A stretch of 64,000 nt of DNA from Toxorhynchites rutilus septentrionalis (Eukaryota; Arthropoda; Insecta; Diptera; Culicidae). A model generated the notes under the pieces. The model was not told where the DNA came from and ran no database searches. It saw nothing but the letters and a program-made list of their open reading frames with translations. The stretch is from NCBI RefSeq assembly GCF_029784135.1, contig NC_073746.1, positions 57,758,097 to 57,822,096 of the forward strand, read 5' to 3'. A program made the position numbers and the translations under genes. Positions 23,215 through 34,330 of the stretch are shown here, in pieces; positions within the stretch are counted from its first letter, which is position 1, and every line of letters begins with the position of its first letter.

Positions 23215-23790
23215 TTCGTAAGTAAGGTGCGTTGTCTAACTTTTCTCTTAACAATTCTCGTAAGGCTCATAACAGACTTCTCCCATAATTTTCAACACAG
23301 TAGGCCAATCTTTCTTGAATTTTTCAACACTCTCTACTGGCTTCATGTGGTTCCTCAGCCCAGAAAGTTTCAATAGAACGAATCTCTGGTCAGTTTGATG
23401 GACTCCTTCCTTTTGATACAAATGTAATGTTGTTGGTTTTGTACCACTCTAGCGCATCTACATTCTTGTCGAATTTTTCGATGTAAGCGGTTTTTAATTT
23501 ATGTAGAAAGAGATGCGAAAGAGAGTTGCATATCTTAACTGCGGTCCCGGTAGAGTTTTGTATGTTCCACTATCCATAATAATACACTCAGAAATCGGTT
23601 AGCAGTTTCTGGTACAGCTTTCGAACGCTCGGTTTGTTTTGACTGTTTTGCTTCCGACAAATCTCCAGGACCAGTCTCTGTGTAATAATCTTCATGACCT
23701 TCTTACTTAGCTAAATTACTGATCGAAAGACCCCTCGCAGTGCCCCATTTGTGTCCAACCTGATTCCATTGTTGGGGAGAAAGGCCACAC
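23215..23790 (-). pseudogene. Tc1/mariner (ITm-like) transposase, heavily decayed
   Basis: The minus-strand translation in shifting frames shows SGTYKTLPGPQ (compare DETYVK...TLPGPQ in this group), EKFDKNVDALEWYKTNNITF, a PEIRSIETFWAEE-like block typical of the region holding the last acidic residue, and VEKFKKDWPTVLKIMGEVCY. Several stops and frameshifts separate them. No terminal repeats were found. Confidence 0.6.
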
Positions 23791-23893
23791 ATTCGTAAAC
23801 TTCTGTGCAAAGTTGCCAAACATAATTTTCAATAATCAGGAAGAACAAAAATCAGGATAGCTCATGTCGGGTTAATCGGAAAGCTAGTGCAGG

Positions 23894-24416
23894 ATCATAT
23901 ACATTTTTTTTTATCCCATTCGTTTATTTCAGGCTCATTAGCATTTCAGCTGTAACAGAGCCGAATTTTAATAGTGCACATGTCACATGTTTATCATATC
24001 TATAAATAGCACATTACACAGTTGCCATTTTTTTGGCGTTATAGAATTCCTTCTATACCATTGCATATGGTACATTACATTTCACAGTAGCCATTTAGGC
24101 GTAAGAGTATTCGTTCTGTTCTTCCATTGTCCAGTTAGACCGGACAGCGGAGACAGTTGATATGATCATTGTTGAGTTATTAATAGAATAGCAGCCCGAT
24201 GTTTCTTGCAGAGCAGAGCAGTTGTATGGATGAATCGATCTTATTTCGACCGTGGATCGATCTCCATCGCTGATGAGTGTTGCGTGGACGTAGTTATTCT
24301 GTAACAACACAAAGATGGTCAATGAGGGCCCTGAGTTTTGAACTCACGATCGATCGCTTACTAAGCGAACGCGCAACCAATGTGGCTACGGAGACCCCCC
24401 TATCATCATATACATT
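23894..24416 (-). mobile_element. tRNA-derived SINE copy 1 (~499 bp) with target duplication
   Basis: The body is 23906-24404 and ATCATATACATT flanks it at 23894-23905 and 24405-24416. On the minus strand it starts GGGGGTCTCCGTAGCCACAT, with A-box-like TAGCCACATTGG and B-box-like GAGTTCAAAAC. Its 3' end carries AATTCGGCTC ... ATGAGCCTG and AAATAAACGAA, nearly the same tail as the LINE at 27637-29332. It is about 90% identical to the copy at 36985-37464. Confidence 0.9.
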
Positions 24417-25592
24417 GATATACATTCATTCAATTTTAAATGTACAGTTTTGTTTCACAAAACTTAAGAATTCCTCCCTTCCAGAAGAACATGTTTGCTT
24501 TTTCGCCGTAAACTGTTTAAGGTATTCATTTTATGCTGTCCACAGAGTCGAAGTTCTTCCCCTTGAGAGAGTTTTACTGAGATCTGAATCTGTAATAATA
24601 TAAAGATAATATTCGGCAAGATACGGTTAGTTTAGCTGGCGGGATAGCACCTCTCAACCAGACTCCAAAACTAATTTACCCAATTGTCAACACACGACGC
24701 CTATCACTTCCACTAATTCTGGAAGTTCGGCCTGGATCGATGTAATTCATTTGTCAATACTTGTGGAAATTTATCGACTGTATATTTCGTAGAATCTCAA
24801 TACAAAATTCCTTCCCAATCCCACCAGACACATTATGAATTTCTGCGGGTGAAGACCGGCTTCAGAGTTAGCTAAATTTTTTTTTGTCGCTTACAATTAT
24901 TGTAAATTGTAAACGATACGTAATACAAATTTGCCCGATTGATATCAGGAGAATTTAATACAATATAAGTATTGTACAAGTGCGGGCCGGAGAGCCATTA
25001 TTACAGTTTTCATTTCCTACAAGAAAAACTTTTGCATGGAACCCCTTTCTACTTATTGTAATTTTTATTCTGATGAAGTGCGAAGTGAAAAATGAGGAAT
25101 ATAAAAATCAAATCAGGCGAAGTTGGGTGTTTGTCAGGAAATTTGCTAAAAATTCTAAAACATTCTGAAGAAAAGTTGGCATCTCTGCTTCTATTCTTTA
25201 TTCCTTTATTTCTATTTTTTTCTTGTTGTGATGGTCGATCGCGCCCAAATCGTTCCCTTTGAAATGCTGTGCTGAAGATTTGGAAGCAACAATAAATACA
25301 AAGTCCTAAGGCAACAATGCGATTCTGTCTTGAACATCACCATTCGCCTTTTTTCCTGAATTTAACGTATAACGTTTAACGTAAATTTAATGTCTAATAG
25401 TTTATGACCAGAACAATTTCATTTAATTTCATGGTGACGCTGTAGCTGATATCAACATTGACCAGTTTTTTATCTATGGCAAAGCGATACTGATGGGGAA
25501 TTCTGACAGGACTAAAATGAAACCAAATTCTTTTCACTGTATGTAATCAAATCGTGTATATGATCGAACAAAAAAAATAATTGTTTTATGTA
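24417..25592. other. AT-rich intergenic DNA
   Basis: The stretch 25280-25350 (CAACAATGCGATTCTGTCTTG) resembles the right end of the 54.4-57.1 kb repeat family. No gene recognised. Confidence 0.4.
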
Positions 25593-26074
25593 CAGAGTCT
25601 TTCAGACTGAGCGCTCACGCAAAAAAAAACGAATAGATCCTTATAAAAAAATTGTTTCGCTCCGTCGATGGTAACACTGCATTCCTCACTTCAGGACGAT
25701 AATATTCGGCTACTCGTTCAGTCTGATCGGATGGTTTTTAGTGTCAGGATGTACAACTTACAAGAACGTGTATTTTCGAGCAACCGAAGCCTTAATGAAA
25801 CTTTGTCCTTTTATGGAAAGAATTTCAACATTTCTCGTCGTCGATTACTTCCTCTGGGGGTACCTGAAGGACCGTTGACATGCTAATAAGCCACAAAATT
25901 TGAAGCAACTTAAAGAAGAAATAACTCGGATTTTCAACAGCATCAAAGTCGTAATGTTAGAGTTGTGTATGAAGAATTTTGTTCACCGTTTTAAACACGT
26001 TATCGAAAAAATCGGTTCATTTTTGTAGAAATTATTAAAATTTGCTGCGTGATAGTTTAATCTAAAAGACCCTG
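25593..26074 (+). mobile_element. Internally deleted Tc1/mariner-superfamily element with TIRs
   Basis: The termini CAGAGTCTTTCAGACT and (reverse-complemented) CAGGGTCTTTTAGATT are each flanked by TA (25591-25592, 26075-26076). Inside, an N-terminal-like piece (VRMYNLQERVF near 25760) is followed closely by a C-terminal piece, FLWGYLKDR-like then ANKPQNLKQLKEEITRIF, ending near 26028. This order is characteristic of the insect transposase group with a DUF4817 N-terminus. The catalytic core between them is gone, so it is a non-autonomous deletion derivative. Confidence 0.75.
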
Positions 26075-26389
26075 TACATACACTCGAATTGAATATAAAA
26101 AAAGAATTTTGTCTTAAACTGTGGCTTCCAATTGAAAGATAAGAAAATTTAGTACAGGAATGTGAAACATTTAAATTAGTGGATTTAAATAACATTGTGG
26201 AAGCGGAAAACTTAATAGATTGTAGTTTCTCATATGTTATACATTTTATTCAAAGTAAACTTGATTGTTTCTATCAACGAAATTGAAGCTCTCTAATCGC
26301 TCTGAAGTTTGTTTATTGACATCCTACATCTTTCTTGAATAACCGACGACCGAACAGCATGCTCAATACGGATTATAAGCTGTTCATGA

Positions 26390-27300
26390 AAATATTGTGG
26401 ATCAGTCCGGTATTGATTATCTCCGCATTCTTTGGAATACGTTTTTGAATCACAGCAAACGCATCACTTCAAAAGATTGCTTCTTAGCATAGATCTGGAA
26501 AAGGCTTTTGATCGAGTTGATCATGATTTTTTGTGAGCTGTTCTGGAAAAATACCAATTTCAAACTATGTTCATTGATTGTTTAAAAAGATTATATAAAT
26601 ACGCTAACTCTAGTGTTTTGTTCAATGGCTTTTGCACACAGGCTTTTGCAATTAATTCGTCGGTACGGCAAGGCTGTCCTTTGAGTATGGCTCTATTTTG
26701 TCTTTACATGGAGCATTTTTACATTGATGGTTGCCTGATTGAAAATTATTTAGTGAGAATAATTGCTCATGCGAACGATATTAACATTCTCATCCGTAAT
26801 AATCACGAATTTGATCGAGTCTTAGAACTAATTCATTGTTTTAGTATATACGTAAAAGTTTAAAATGAATTTCCCCAAATCACAATACTTACGATTTAAT
26901 AATTGTTATTCTGGGCCTCATAGAATTGAGGAAGTTGACCATTTGAAAGTTTTGGGAGTAGACTTGTATAACAGCAGAATATTGCTTATTGTTCAACTTA
27001 AAATTTACAATATCCCTGCTTGTTCAAAGAAAACTTATTCTTGCTCAAAAAGTTTTTATCTTGAATACTTACATTCTTTCTAAGTTATGGTATATTGCTC
27101 AAATATTTCCAAATCTGTAATCCATTCGCGAAAAAATTACTTCCAAGATTATTGAAAAATGTCACAGGTCGGAAACTGCTCTCTGGCTTTCTGTAGAAGC
27201 AATTAGATTCTATGTGAATAATTTTGGCAAGACTGGCAACGATTATTTGATAGCGTTGAGAGATGGAATACGAGAAGCACGATGGAACAATAAGGAAAAG
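26390..27300 (+). pseudogene. Non-LTR reverse transcriptase remnant
   Basis: Translation in shifting frames shows KLLLSIDLEKAFDRVDHDFL (motif A), SVRQGCPLSMALFCLYMEHF (motif B) and AHANDINIL in place of the catalytic YADD block, then EEVDHLKVLGVDL. A stop follows the first block and another precedes the last. The catalytic Asp pair is reduced (HAND), so it is inactive. The 27113-27300 stretch (GNDYLIALRDGIREARWNN) is probably the continuation. It is not the same element as the LINE that follows. Confidence 0.75.
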
Positions 27301-27624
27301 TTAAAAAAAATCAAAGGGTATCTGAGCATCTGCTGAGATCGGTTAGGTTCTGCTGGAATAAATTAGGTTTTGCTGGTTCGTATTGTGTTAGTTAGTAACC
27401 GAGTTACCGCGGATAATCAGTGTTGCTAACTTTGGGTTTAAATCAGGTTAAGGTAGGCTAAGTTAGGTTAAGCTTTTCGTCTCTTATTAGCATACTTCGT
27501 TAATGCAAACGAAAATTGTTAAACTTTGAGAACAAGAAATTCTGAATTGCAAATGATAAAAATTGAATAATTAAAAGAAAAGAAAAAGAAAAAAAAACAA
27601 TTGTATTCGGAAATTATTCCAATC

Positions 27625-29344
27625 AATCAATAAATTGTATCGAACAACTATTCTCTCAGTGATGGAGTATGGCAGTTTCTGTTTTCAATCAGCTGCCAAA
27701 ACACACCTCATTAAACTCGAGCGAATTCAGTATCTTTGTCTCCGTATCGCGTTGGGATGTATGCCCTCAACGCATACCATGAGTCTCGAGGTTTTGGCAG
27801 GCCTACTCCCACTAAAAGATCGCTTCAAATTATTATCTCTTCGGTTCTTCATCCGGTGTAAGGTCATGAACCCATTGGTGATCGGAAATTTTGAGCAGCT
27901 GATCGAGCAAAATTTTCACTCCGGATTCATGAGTTCATATCATGAATTCATCTCCATGCAGGTTGATCCTTCTTCGTATATTCCCAACCGTGTTTGTTTA
28001 CCTGACTACATCAATTCCTCTGTGCATTTTGATCTGTCCATGAAGCAAGATATCCATGGATATTCAGATTACCAACGATCGAGGATCGCTCCAACGATCT
28101 TCGATGAAAAGTATGGGGGTATCAATTGTGATAATATGTACTTTACTGATGGGTCCACTATAAACGAGTCCACAGGATTTGGAGTGTTCAACGAATTTTT
28201 TAGCACCTCACACAGTCTTCAGAATCCTTGCTCAGTGTATATTGCTGAATTGGCAGCAATTCATTGGGCGCTGGACAGCGTCGCCTCACGACCTGTTAAA
28301 CACTATTACATTGTAACGGATAATCTTAGCTCTGTCGAAGCTATCCGTTCAGTGAGGCCGGAAAAGCACTCGCCGTACTTCCTTGAGAGAATACGAGAAA
28401 TTTTGAGTGCTTTATCCAGACGCTGTTATGTCATTACCTTTATCTGGGTCCCTTCACATTGCTCCATTCCGGGTAATGAGAGGGCTGACTCATTAGCAAA
28501 GGTAGGTGCAATTGAAGGCGATATTTATCAGCGTCAAATCGCCTTCAATGAATTTTATTCTTTAGTCCGCAAAAATACCATCGCTAACTGGCAACGCAAG
28601 TGGAATGAAGATGAATTGGGCCGGTGGTTTCACTCGATTATCCCTAAGGTTAGCCTCAAACCGTGGTTCAAAAGTCTAGACTTGAGTCGGGACTTTATTC
28701 GCACCTTCTGCCGACTCATGTCCAATCACTGTTCGTTAGATGCACTACTCTTTCGTTTCAATCTTGCCAGCAGCAATCTCTGCGTTTGTGGCCAAGGTTA
28801 TCACGACATCGAGCACATTGTTTGGTCGTGCGAGGTGTATCTGGTCGCCAGATCGAATTTAGAAAACTCCCTTCTGGCCCGAGGAAGACAGCCCAATGTG
28901 CCGGTGAGAGATGTGTTGGCTCGGTTAGACCTTGATTACATGTCCCATATATATGTTTTCCTTAAAGCTATAGATCTTCGTGTGTGATTGTCCCTACATC
29001 CTTATACCCTCCTTTCCATCCTTTGCGGGTAATTCGTCCCCTTGCTATAAATAGTAGAATAAGTTGAAATGTAAATACACTATAGATATACGAATAGATT
29101 TATGAAATGAGTGTTCATCAACATTGTTACAATTTCCTTATATCCCATCCTTCTCCTAAAAATATGTCACCCTCCTAAACTCGAGTACACCGCGAGTAAT
29201 CGGTTTTCCACCTTACTAACCATAGATGTAAGAAAATTGATTATATATATAGTTTTAAAATTATATTTAAGAATTCGGCTCCTTTAAACTTAAGTAACTG
29301 AGCCTGTAAAAATAAACGAAATAAAAAAAAAAAATCAATAAATT
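27625..29344 (+). mobile_element. 5'-truncated I-clade LINE with target duplication
   Basis: The insertion runs from about 27637 to 29332. AATCAATAAATT flanks it at 27625-27636 and 29333-29344. The 3' UTR ends AATTCGGCTCC ... CTGAGCCTG, AAATAAACGAAATAAA and a short poly(A). Only the C-terminal part of ORF2 is retained, as expected from incomplete reverse transcription. Confidence 0.85.
27635..28987 (+). CDS. LINE ORF2 C-terminal part with RNase H domain
   Basis: An uninterrupted frame of 450 codons ending at TGA 28985-28987. It lacks its own start because the element is truncated. Residues 1-60 are the end of the reverse-transcriptase/thumb region. Residues 168-290 are an RNase H domain with the full acidic set visible: D172 (YFTDGS), E205 (IAELAA), D229 (VTDNLSS), H275 (WVPSHCSIPGN) and D285 (ERADSLAK). 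Residues 383-399 form a Cys/His cluster (C-x-C, H390, H394, C399) typical of the ORF2 C-terminus. RNase H in a non-LTR ORF2 points to the I/R1/LOA group, and the overall sequence suggests I. The absence of any stop suggests a fairly recent insertion, but the fragment cannot retrotranspose without the endonuclease and RT domains. Confidence 0.9.
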   Translation: MYRTTILSVMEYGSFCFQSAAKTHLIKLERIQYLCLRIALGCMPSTHTMSLEVLAGLLPLKDRFKLLSLRFFIRCKVMNPLVIGNFEQLIEQNFHSGFMSSYHEFISMQVDPSSYIPNRVCLPDYINSSVHFDLSMKQDIHGYSDYQRSRIAPTIFDEKYGGINCDNMYFTDGSTINESTGFGVFNEFFSTSHSLQNPCSVYIAELAAIHWALDSVASRPVKHYYIVTDNLSSVEAIRSVRPEKHSPYFLERIREILSALSRRCYVITFIWVPSHCSIPGNERADSLAKVGAIEGDIYQRQIAFNEFYSLVRKNTIANWQRKWNEDELGRWFHSIIPKVSLKPWFKSLDLSRDFIRTFCRLMSNHCSLDALLFRFNLASSNLCVCGQGYHDIEHIVWSCEVYLVARSNLENSLLARGRQPNVPVRDVLARLDLDYMSHIYVFLKAIDLRV

Positions 29345-29900
29345 AATCAATACAAGCAAATGATTACTGAGCCAACGGTAGTCCTTCGTCAGTCTTGCGA
29401 TTATATAATAAGTATATCTTTATTTGCAACAACACTGGATGAATCCCATCTAGTCCTGGATATTCAAAGGGTTTTAGGGCCATTCAACCCTCGACTTCGT
29501 TAAGACAGCCCTCGCCATTTCTTTAGTTCTTATTTCGTCTCTGAATAGATATGATGGAGCTGTATTGAAGGTCTGTGCGTATTTAGAAAACATTTGAGCT
29601 GCGCCTGATAAATGCGTATCCATCAAGATACTATGTGTTTTCAGAGATTCGGTCTTGAATTGTTCGTTTTCTTTTTTCAGACTACCAATTGCTATGTTCC
29701 CTAGAAAGGGCTTGCTCACAGATAACCTACTCACGAGTGAACTTTCAACCACTTCTGTTCAATTTACGGATTTCTTTGTTATATTCTGTTAGATAGTTTT
29801 TGTAATCTGTCCAAATCTGAAATAATGTTCGCTTTGTTGATATGTTTTCTAGACAATTTTGTAAGCTTTTCAAGTTTTTTCTTCCACCAAGATGACATTA
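29345..29900 (-). pseudogene. LOA/R1-like LINE ORF2 remnant (region between endonuclease and RT)
   Basis: The minus strand gives, in different frames, WWKKKLEKLTKLSRKHINKA, DYKNYLTEYNKEIRKLNRSG, the 92-codon frame at 29474-29752 (ILMDTHLSGAAQ, FRDEIRTKEMARAVL) and KPFEYPGLDGIHPVLLQ. These correspond to the conserved linker and the first RT block (PGxDGI) of LOA/R1-type elements. Frameshifts separate all blocks and no 3' end is visible. Confidence 0.65.
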
Positions 29901-29939
29901 TTCTGCAAATACAGATTAAAGGTAAGTTAAAATAAATGT

Positions 29940-32900
29940 TGTAGAGAACCATCGGAAACGCACCACCCTAGCGCGCACACTCACACCAGCGTAAGCACAC
30001 AGCACACACAGTGGTCAGAACTTAATGAGACGTATGTTCACACACTGTGCCTGCTGCTATCCGCGGCCCACTTCGCAGCTCCAACGGAGCGAAGTGACAC
30101 GGACTCACGGGGCGCGCTAGTATGGGTGAACCGCGTGCTACAGTCGTGCGCGGCACTCATATACACACACAATGTTGTGTGTGACTGCTCCACACAATTG
30201 CGCAAAGCTGCTGCTGCTGCTGCTGCTGCTTCGTAGGAAAATAGGTTATGAAGGAGTGATGTTGAATATTTTATTTTATAAAATATTGAATCCAATGCGA
30301 CGTGTAATGCAGTGTTATTCCGACGCTGGGGCTGTGTACACACACATTTCGAGACAGAGAGCCGAGTGCCGAGTGTCGAGTATCGGATTCGAGATTCGAG
30401 CTTCAACTCGGAAGCCTGCGCCCTCCGCCGCTCGACGCCTCGATACGTTTATCCAAACTCTGCTGGAAACAAGTTTCTGCGTTCAGTTCGATTTCGTCCA
30501 AGCTTTGGAACAGATGTTAGTTAGTTTTTGCTGTGTATTTTCGCTGTGAACACTTTGTCGAATCTGGAGAAAAAATGCTCTCGTGGAGCCCGTTTTTCGT
30601 GGTGACAGTGAAAAATAGTTGAACTTTGATAAGGATTACTGGTGTCGAAGAATAACTACATGTAAACAATGTGTGTTGAAAGTGAAGAAAAAGTGTCGTG
30701 TGAACCTTTGTTGCACAATAACTGTTTAAAGTCTCCGTGAACAAAGAAACAAAGAAAAAGAAGAACAATAATTAATAATTCAAGTAGCACAGATTCCATT
30801 GAGCGCAGAGTACCAGAAAATGAATATATGACTCACGTTACGTAACGTTCAACAAAAAGGGAAATTGCACGTCGAATTTAATAAAAATTTTACAATAATC
30901 AAGCGGAAAGCTACACAAACCATCGAGCTCTTGGTAAAACGAAACATAGTGTGTCATCTATCAAAATGCTGCTGCTTACATACGCGCACGCGAAGGGAAA
31001 TCCATGACACACATACACAGCGATCGTGATTCAATCGATAAAAGCTCTGTGTTCCCCTTAATTTAACCCCTTTTCCAACCTCGCGCGTATCGTTCATATA
31101 CTCCGTCCCACCGCGCACATATACCCATAGCGCAGTAAAATTACTTTGTCAATAAAAAGTCCCTCTCCCCCTGCGCTGAGGCCTCACCTTTCCTCTGTGA
31201 CCCGAAAACCTCGCGAGGCCCGAAGCAGCAAAAGGCGCACCGAAGTATATAAAGAAGACTTCTCTCTAATGCCAATGCGACAGTCGTTTGCGCGCGCATT
31301 TCAATCAGTAACAGTAACGGGTAATCGCGCGCACCTCACCACCCCACCTCCCGCCCGCGCGCCCGTTTCCCCTTTGTCCTCGATGCATCGTGAAAACTGT
31401 GGTCACGTGCTTGTGTGTGTGTTGGTGTGACACACTTACCGACATCACGTAACAACACACCGCACACAAGCGCGCATACGCACATACTCGAAGCGAACAC
31501 TGGCGGTCAGATTCACGTTGACGCGTGTAGTGTTGGTGCGCGCGCGAGCAAGGGTTTCTCGTGGTGTGTGCACACGCGATAGTAGCGGTGCGCAGGCGCT
31601 CCATGAACCACACAACGTTTTCAAATGGGGAAGCCAAATAAAAAGAGATTTCCATGATCTAATCGCGTCTTTTGTAAGTTTTGTTCTTTCATTCGTCATT
31701 GAATCGTCGCGATGTGGAGACGTGTAGTCGGTGTTCGTGTGCTGCCCCTGGTTACGGCCGAGTAGGGAAGAAGAGTAACCAGCATATATATTAGTTCTTG
31801 CTCTGCCCGACAAGAGGAAACATCTCATCCCCGCGCGAGAGGAGGATTTTAGTGTGGCATTAGAAAACACAGTGTGATATTTATGGATTCGAGCAGGAAT
31901 TCCAGTTTTTAAACGAGGCATACTCATCTCTACACTTGGGTGGAAGTGGAATAATCAACCAGCTGAAAGTCCATCGATGCTCAAGCGACACTCGGATTGC
32001 TTCCCATCGTAGTTACATAATTTCGTTCACGAATCTAAACTGCGACCTAATTTTACCAACTTCCGCATTGTGTGTGATACGCCATTTTGAATTTTAAGCA
32101 AAAAAAGCTGCATATTCTGCTCGCCTCTTCCGCTGCTGTTGCTGCGACTCTTCGGTTCGAAGAAAACGATGGTCTAATAAAATTTATACTCCACAAACAG
32201 CCAATTTGTCAGTCAGAGGGACAGAGTAGTGCCAGTGTGTTTCATCATACGACGTGGAAGAAGCTGCGAAGCGTGTGGAAACGGATGAGTAAAATTAGAA
32301 GTATTTTCACACTGCTCTAGAGCCGAATGAACTGCAAAGTTTAAAGCCTCTTAAAAACAAAGAAAGAAAAAAAGAACACTGCTTCCCTTCCCGAAAGTAA
32401 TTTCTCGTGATAGATTGAAATGAGAACTCTACACGACGATCGCCAGGGAGGAAGAGTTGTACGCGAGAAACCAACCACAGTGAGGCAATAACAGGTTTAT
32501 GGCGACCCATTTTCACTATCTTATCAAAGAAAATACACACCATTGAGATAAAATAGTAACTTTCTGCTTTCGCGCAATGACACAAAGGGAACTCGCCTAC
32601 TATGATATGAAAACGTCGCCGTCGTCGTCGCGGTACACTAGGATTACTCAGTGACAAGGAGTGACACCGATGAAAGAAAAAAAAGCAATGTGTGAACGCG
32701 CTCCTCTGCCCGATAAGCCTGTGGGAGCGAGATTAAGACTTGCTGGTTTTACGTTCGAACAAAGTCAGTCTTTTTCTCTCTCCTATTGGTATAACGGTGC
32801 CTCAACTCTGGACCACAATCAACTACTCAGCAAATTGCGCGCAAAAAAAACAAATGTATGTCAAACGTGTAGAAGCGCGTGTAAATACGCTTCCTCGATA

Positions 32901-33930
32901 CGCCTCACGGAAGGGATCACGCCCGGGTTAGACACAGGCGGGAATTCCCGCGGTATCAACAATTCTTGAACCTGCCTGCGTGCATCTTCGAACTTACATG
33001 ATGATGATCTTGACTGAGGTGTACTATTTTTAGAGCAAATAAAGTCACGTCGTACCAATAGGGAAAGGAAGAGGCGCGTGCGGAACAGGGCGCAATTTTG
33101 GTATCACGTGGAGCACGAACCCGAAATTCCGTCACCAGGTCAAATAGTGCAGCCCCAGAGCCAGAGAGAGAGAGAGAGACAGAGAGATCCCCGTTAAGAT
33201 TCAATTCTTGCGCCGTTCGTTTTCACCGACGAGACTCCACAATTTGAATCGCTGCCAACAGAGCAGTTCACATATCTGTCGCGCACATTCAGGTTTCTGG
33301 TTTCTGTACACTTTTTTTTCTTGCTTCTCCCTCGTCGTTTGCTGCTGCTGCTTCAATTCCACTCTCTCATTCCGGGGCTATGGTTTAGTGTGTCTGTATG
33401 TCAGGTTTCTATCGCGCGAGTGCTTCGCGAAACACGCTTACCTCATCAAACGGGTTTTTTCTGTTCCTCGCCTTGCTTTTGCTTCGAATTACGAGTCGCA
33501 ACGGCGACGGGTAAAAGAGGGACGTTCGCAGAATGACTTGTAAAATGAAAAAAAAACAGGAGGAATCTTGATGAAAATCAAGAGTCGCAACGAAGTCGTG
33601 TCGGGATAATCTGGCGGTAGCGGAAGCGGAGGCATAGGCCCGAAGGGGATGACTCGCACATGTGGAAGAAGGAATCTTGTCTTTCCCTGATTGCCTAATT
33701 GCCAGGTAGCACACAGCGAACCGAAAATATACACGCTCGTTTCGCCCTGCCTTTGTTGATCTGTTGTAAATTACTTGCAACATGTGAGGCCGACAGAGAT
33801 ACCAGATTATTTTTCTGCGTGTATGTTCGTCGATTTGCTAACCTAGGCGGATGTTTCACTTGTAGAAATACAGTGCGTGAAATTCCTATGATAATTCACC
33901 TGTTTGGGTGCTATAAATTAGATTTTTAAA
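29940..33930. promoter_or_regulatory. GC/CpG-rich, transposon-poor island, probably 5' regulatory and leader DNA of an unseen gene
   Basis: About 4 kb without any recognisable mobile element. It is rich in CpG, CA/TG and GC-box-like tracts, with (CTG)7-8 at about 30208-30232 and a GA run at 33165-33185. Candidate core-promoter motifs are GTTCAGTTCG near 30483 and TATATAAAG at 31246-31254 with CAGTC or TCAGTAAC 35-60 bp downstream. Open frames up to 160 codons exist on both strands but match no family and look like composition effects. No splice-linked coding exon was identified. Confidence 0.4.
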
Positions 33931-34079
33931 ATATAAACATAGCCTATATAAGAGCTTTGAATATCAAGTAAATTTCATTATTGAATATCCCAGTCCAATC
34001 GCAATGATGAAAACACATTTTTGAGGTAGAAATTCTTATAAGCGTTCCTCATATTTCATTCTCAAAAATATATTGAAGC

Positions 34080-34330
34080 AAAAAACTGATAAATTCAATA
34101 TTTAGTTGGGTTACCACTTTTCAGAATCGTTTCATAAACTCGGTTTGGCATTGAATCAATCAGATTATCCAGCATTCTAGGTGGAATTTTATTTCACTCA
34201 TCTCTAACACATGTCTGCAGCTCACAAACTGTTCCAAATTGTCGACCGCCACTGTAAATTGATACTGCCAGAATTTCCCAAAGGTTTTCAATTGACGAAT
34301 TTACGTTAGATTCACAACCAGATGGCGCAG
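34080..34330 (-). pseudogene. Tc1-like transposase C-terminal fragment
   Basis: The minus strand reads SSIENLWEILAVSIYSGGRQ then FGTVCELQTCVRDEW, one stop, and IPPRMLDNLIDSMPNRVYET followed by ILKSGNPTKY and a stop at 34101 or just below. The ENLWE block carries the final glutamate of the DD34E triad, and SMPNR...TKY is the standard Tc1 C-terminus. The rest of the element is missing. Confidence 0.8.

Noticed and set aside
24277..24603. 108-codon plus-strand frame
   Set aside because: It overlaps the tRNA-like head of the SINE and runs into flanking AT-rich DNA; no protein signal.
27340..27480. TTAGGTTAAG-like motifs suggesting interstitial telomeric repeats
   Set aside because: Only a few irregular copies; Diptera lack TTAGG telomeres and the motif is simple.
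28663..28935. 90-codon frame overlapping the LINE ORF2
   Set aside because: An alternative frame of the RNase H-containing ORF2 with no own motif.
31146..31927. Overlapping 94-160 codon frames on both strands in the CpG-rich island
   Set aside because: GC-rich composition lowers stop frequency; none has a recognisable motif or splice context.
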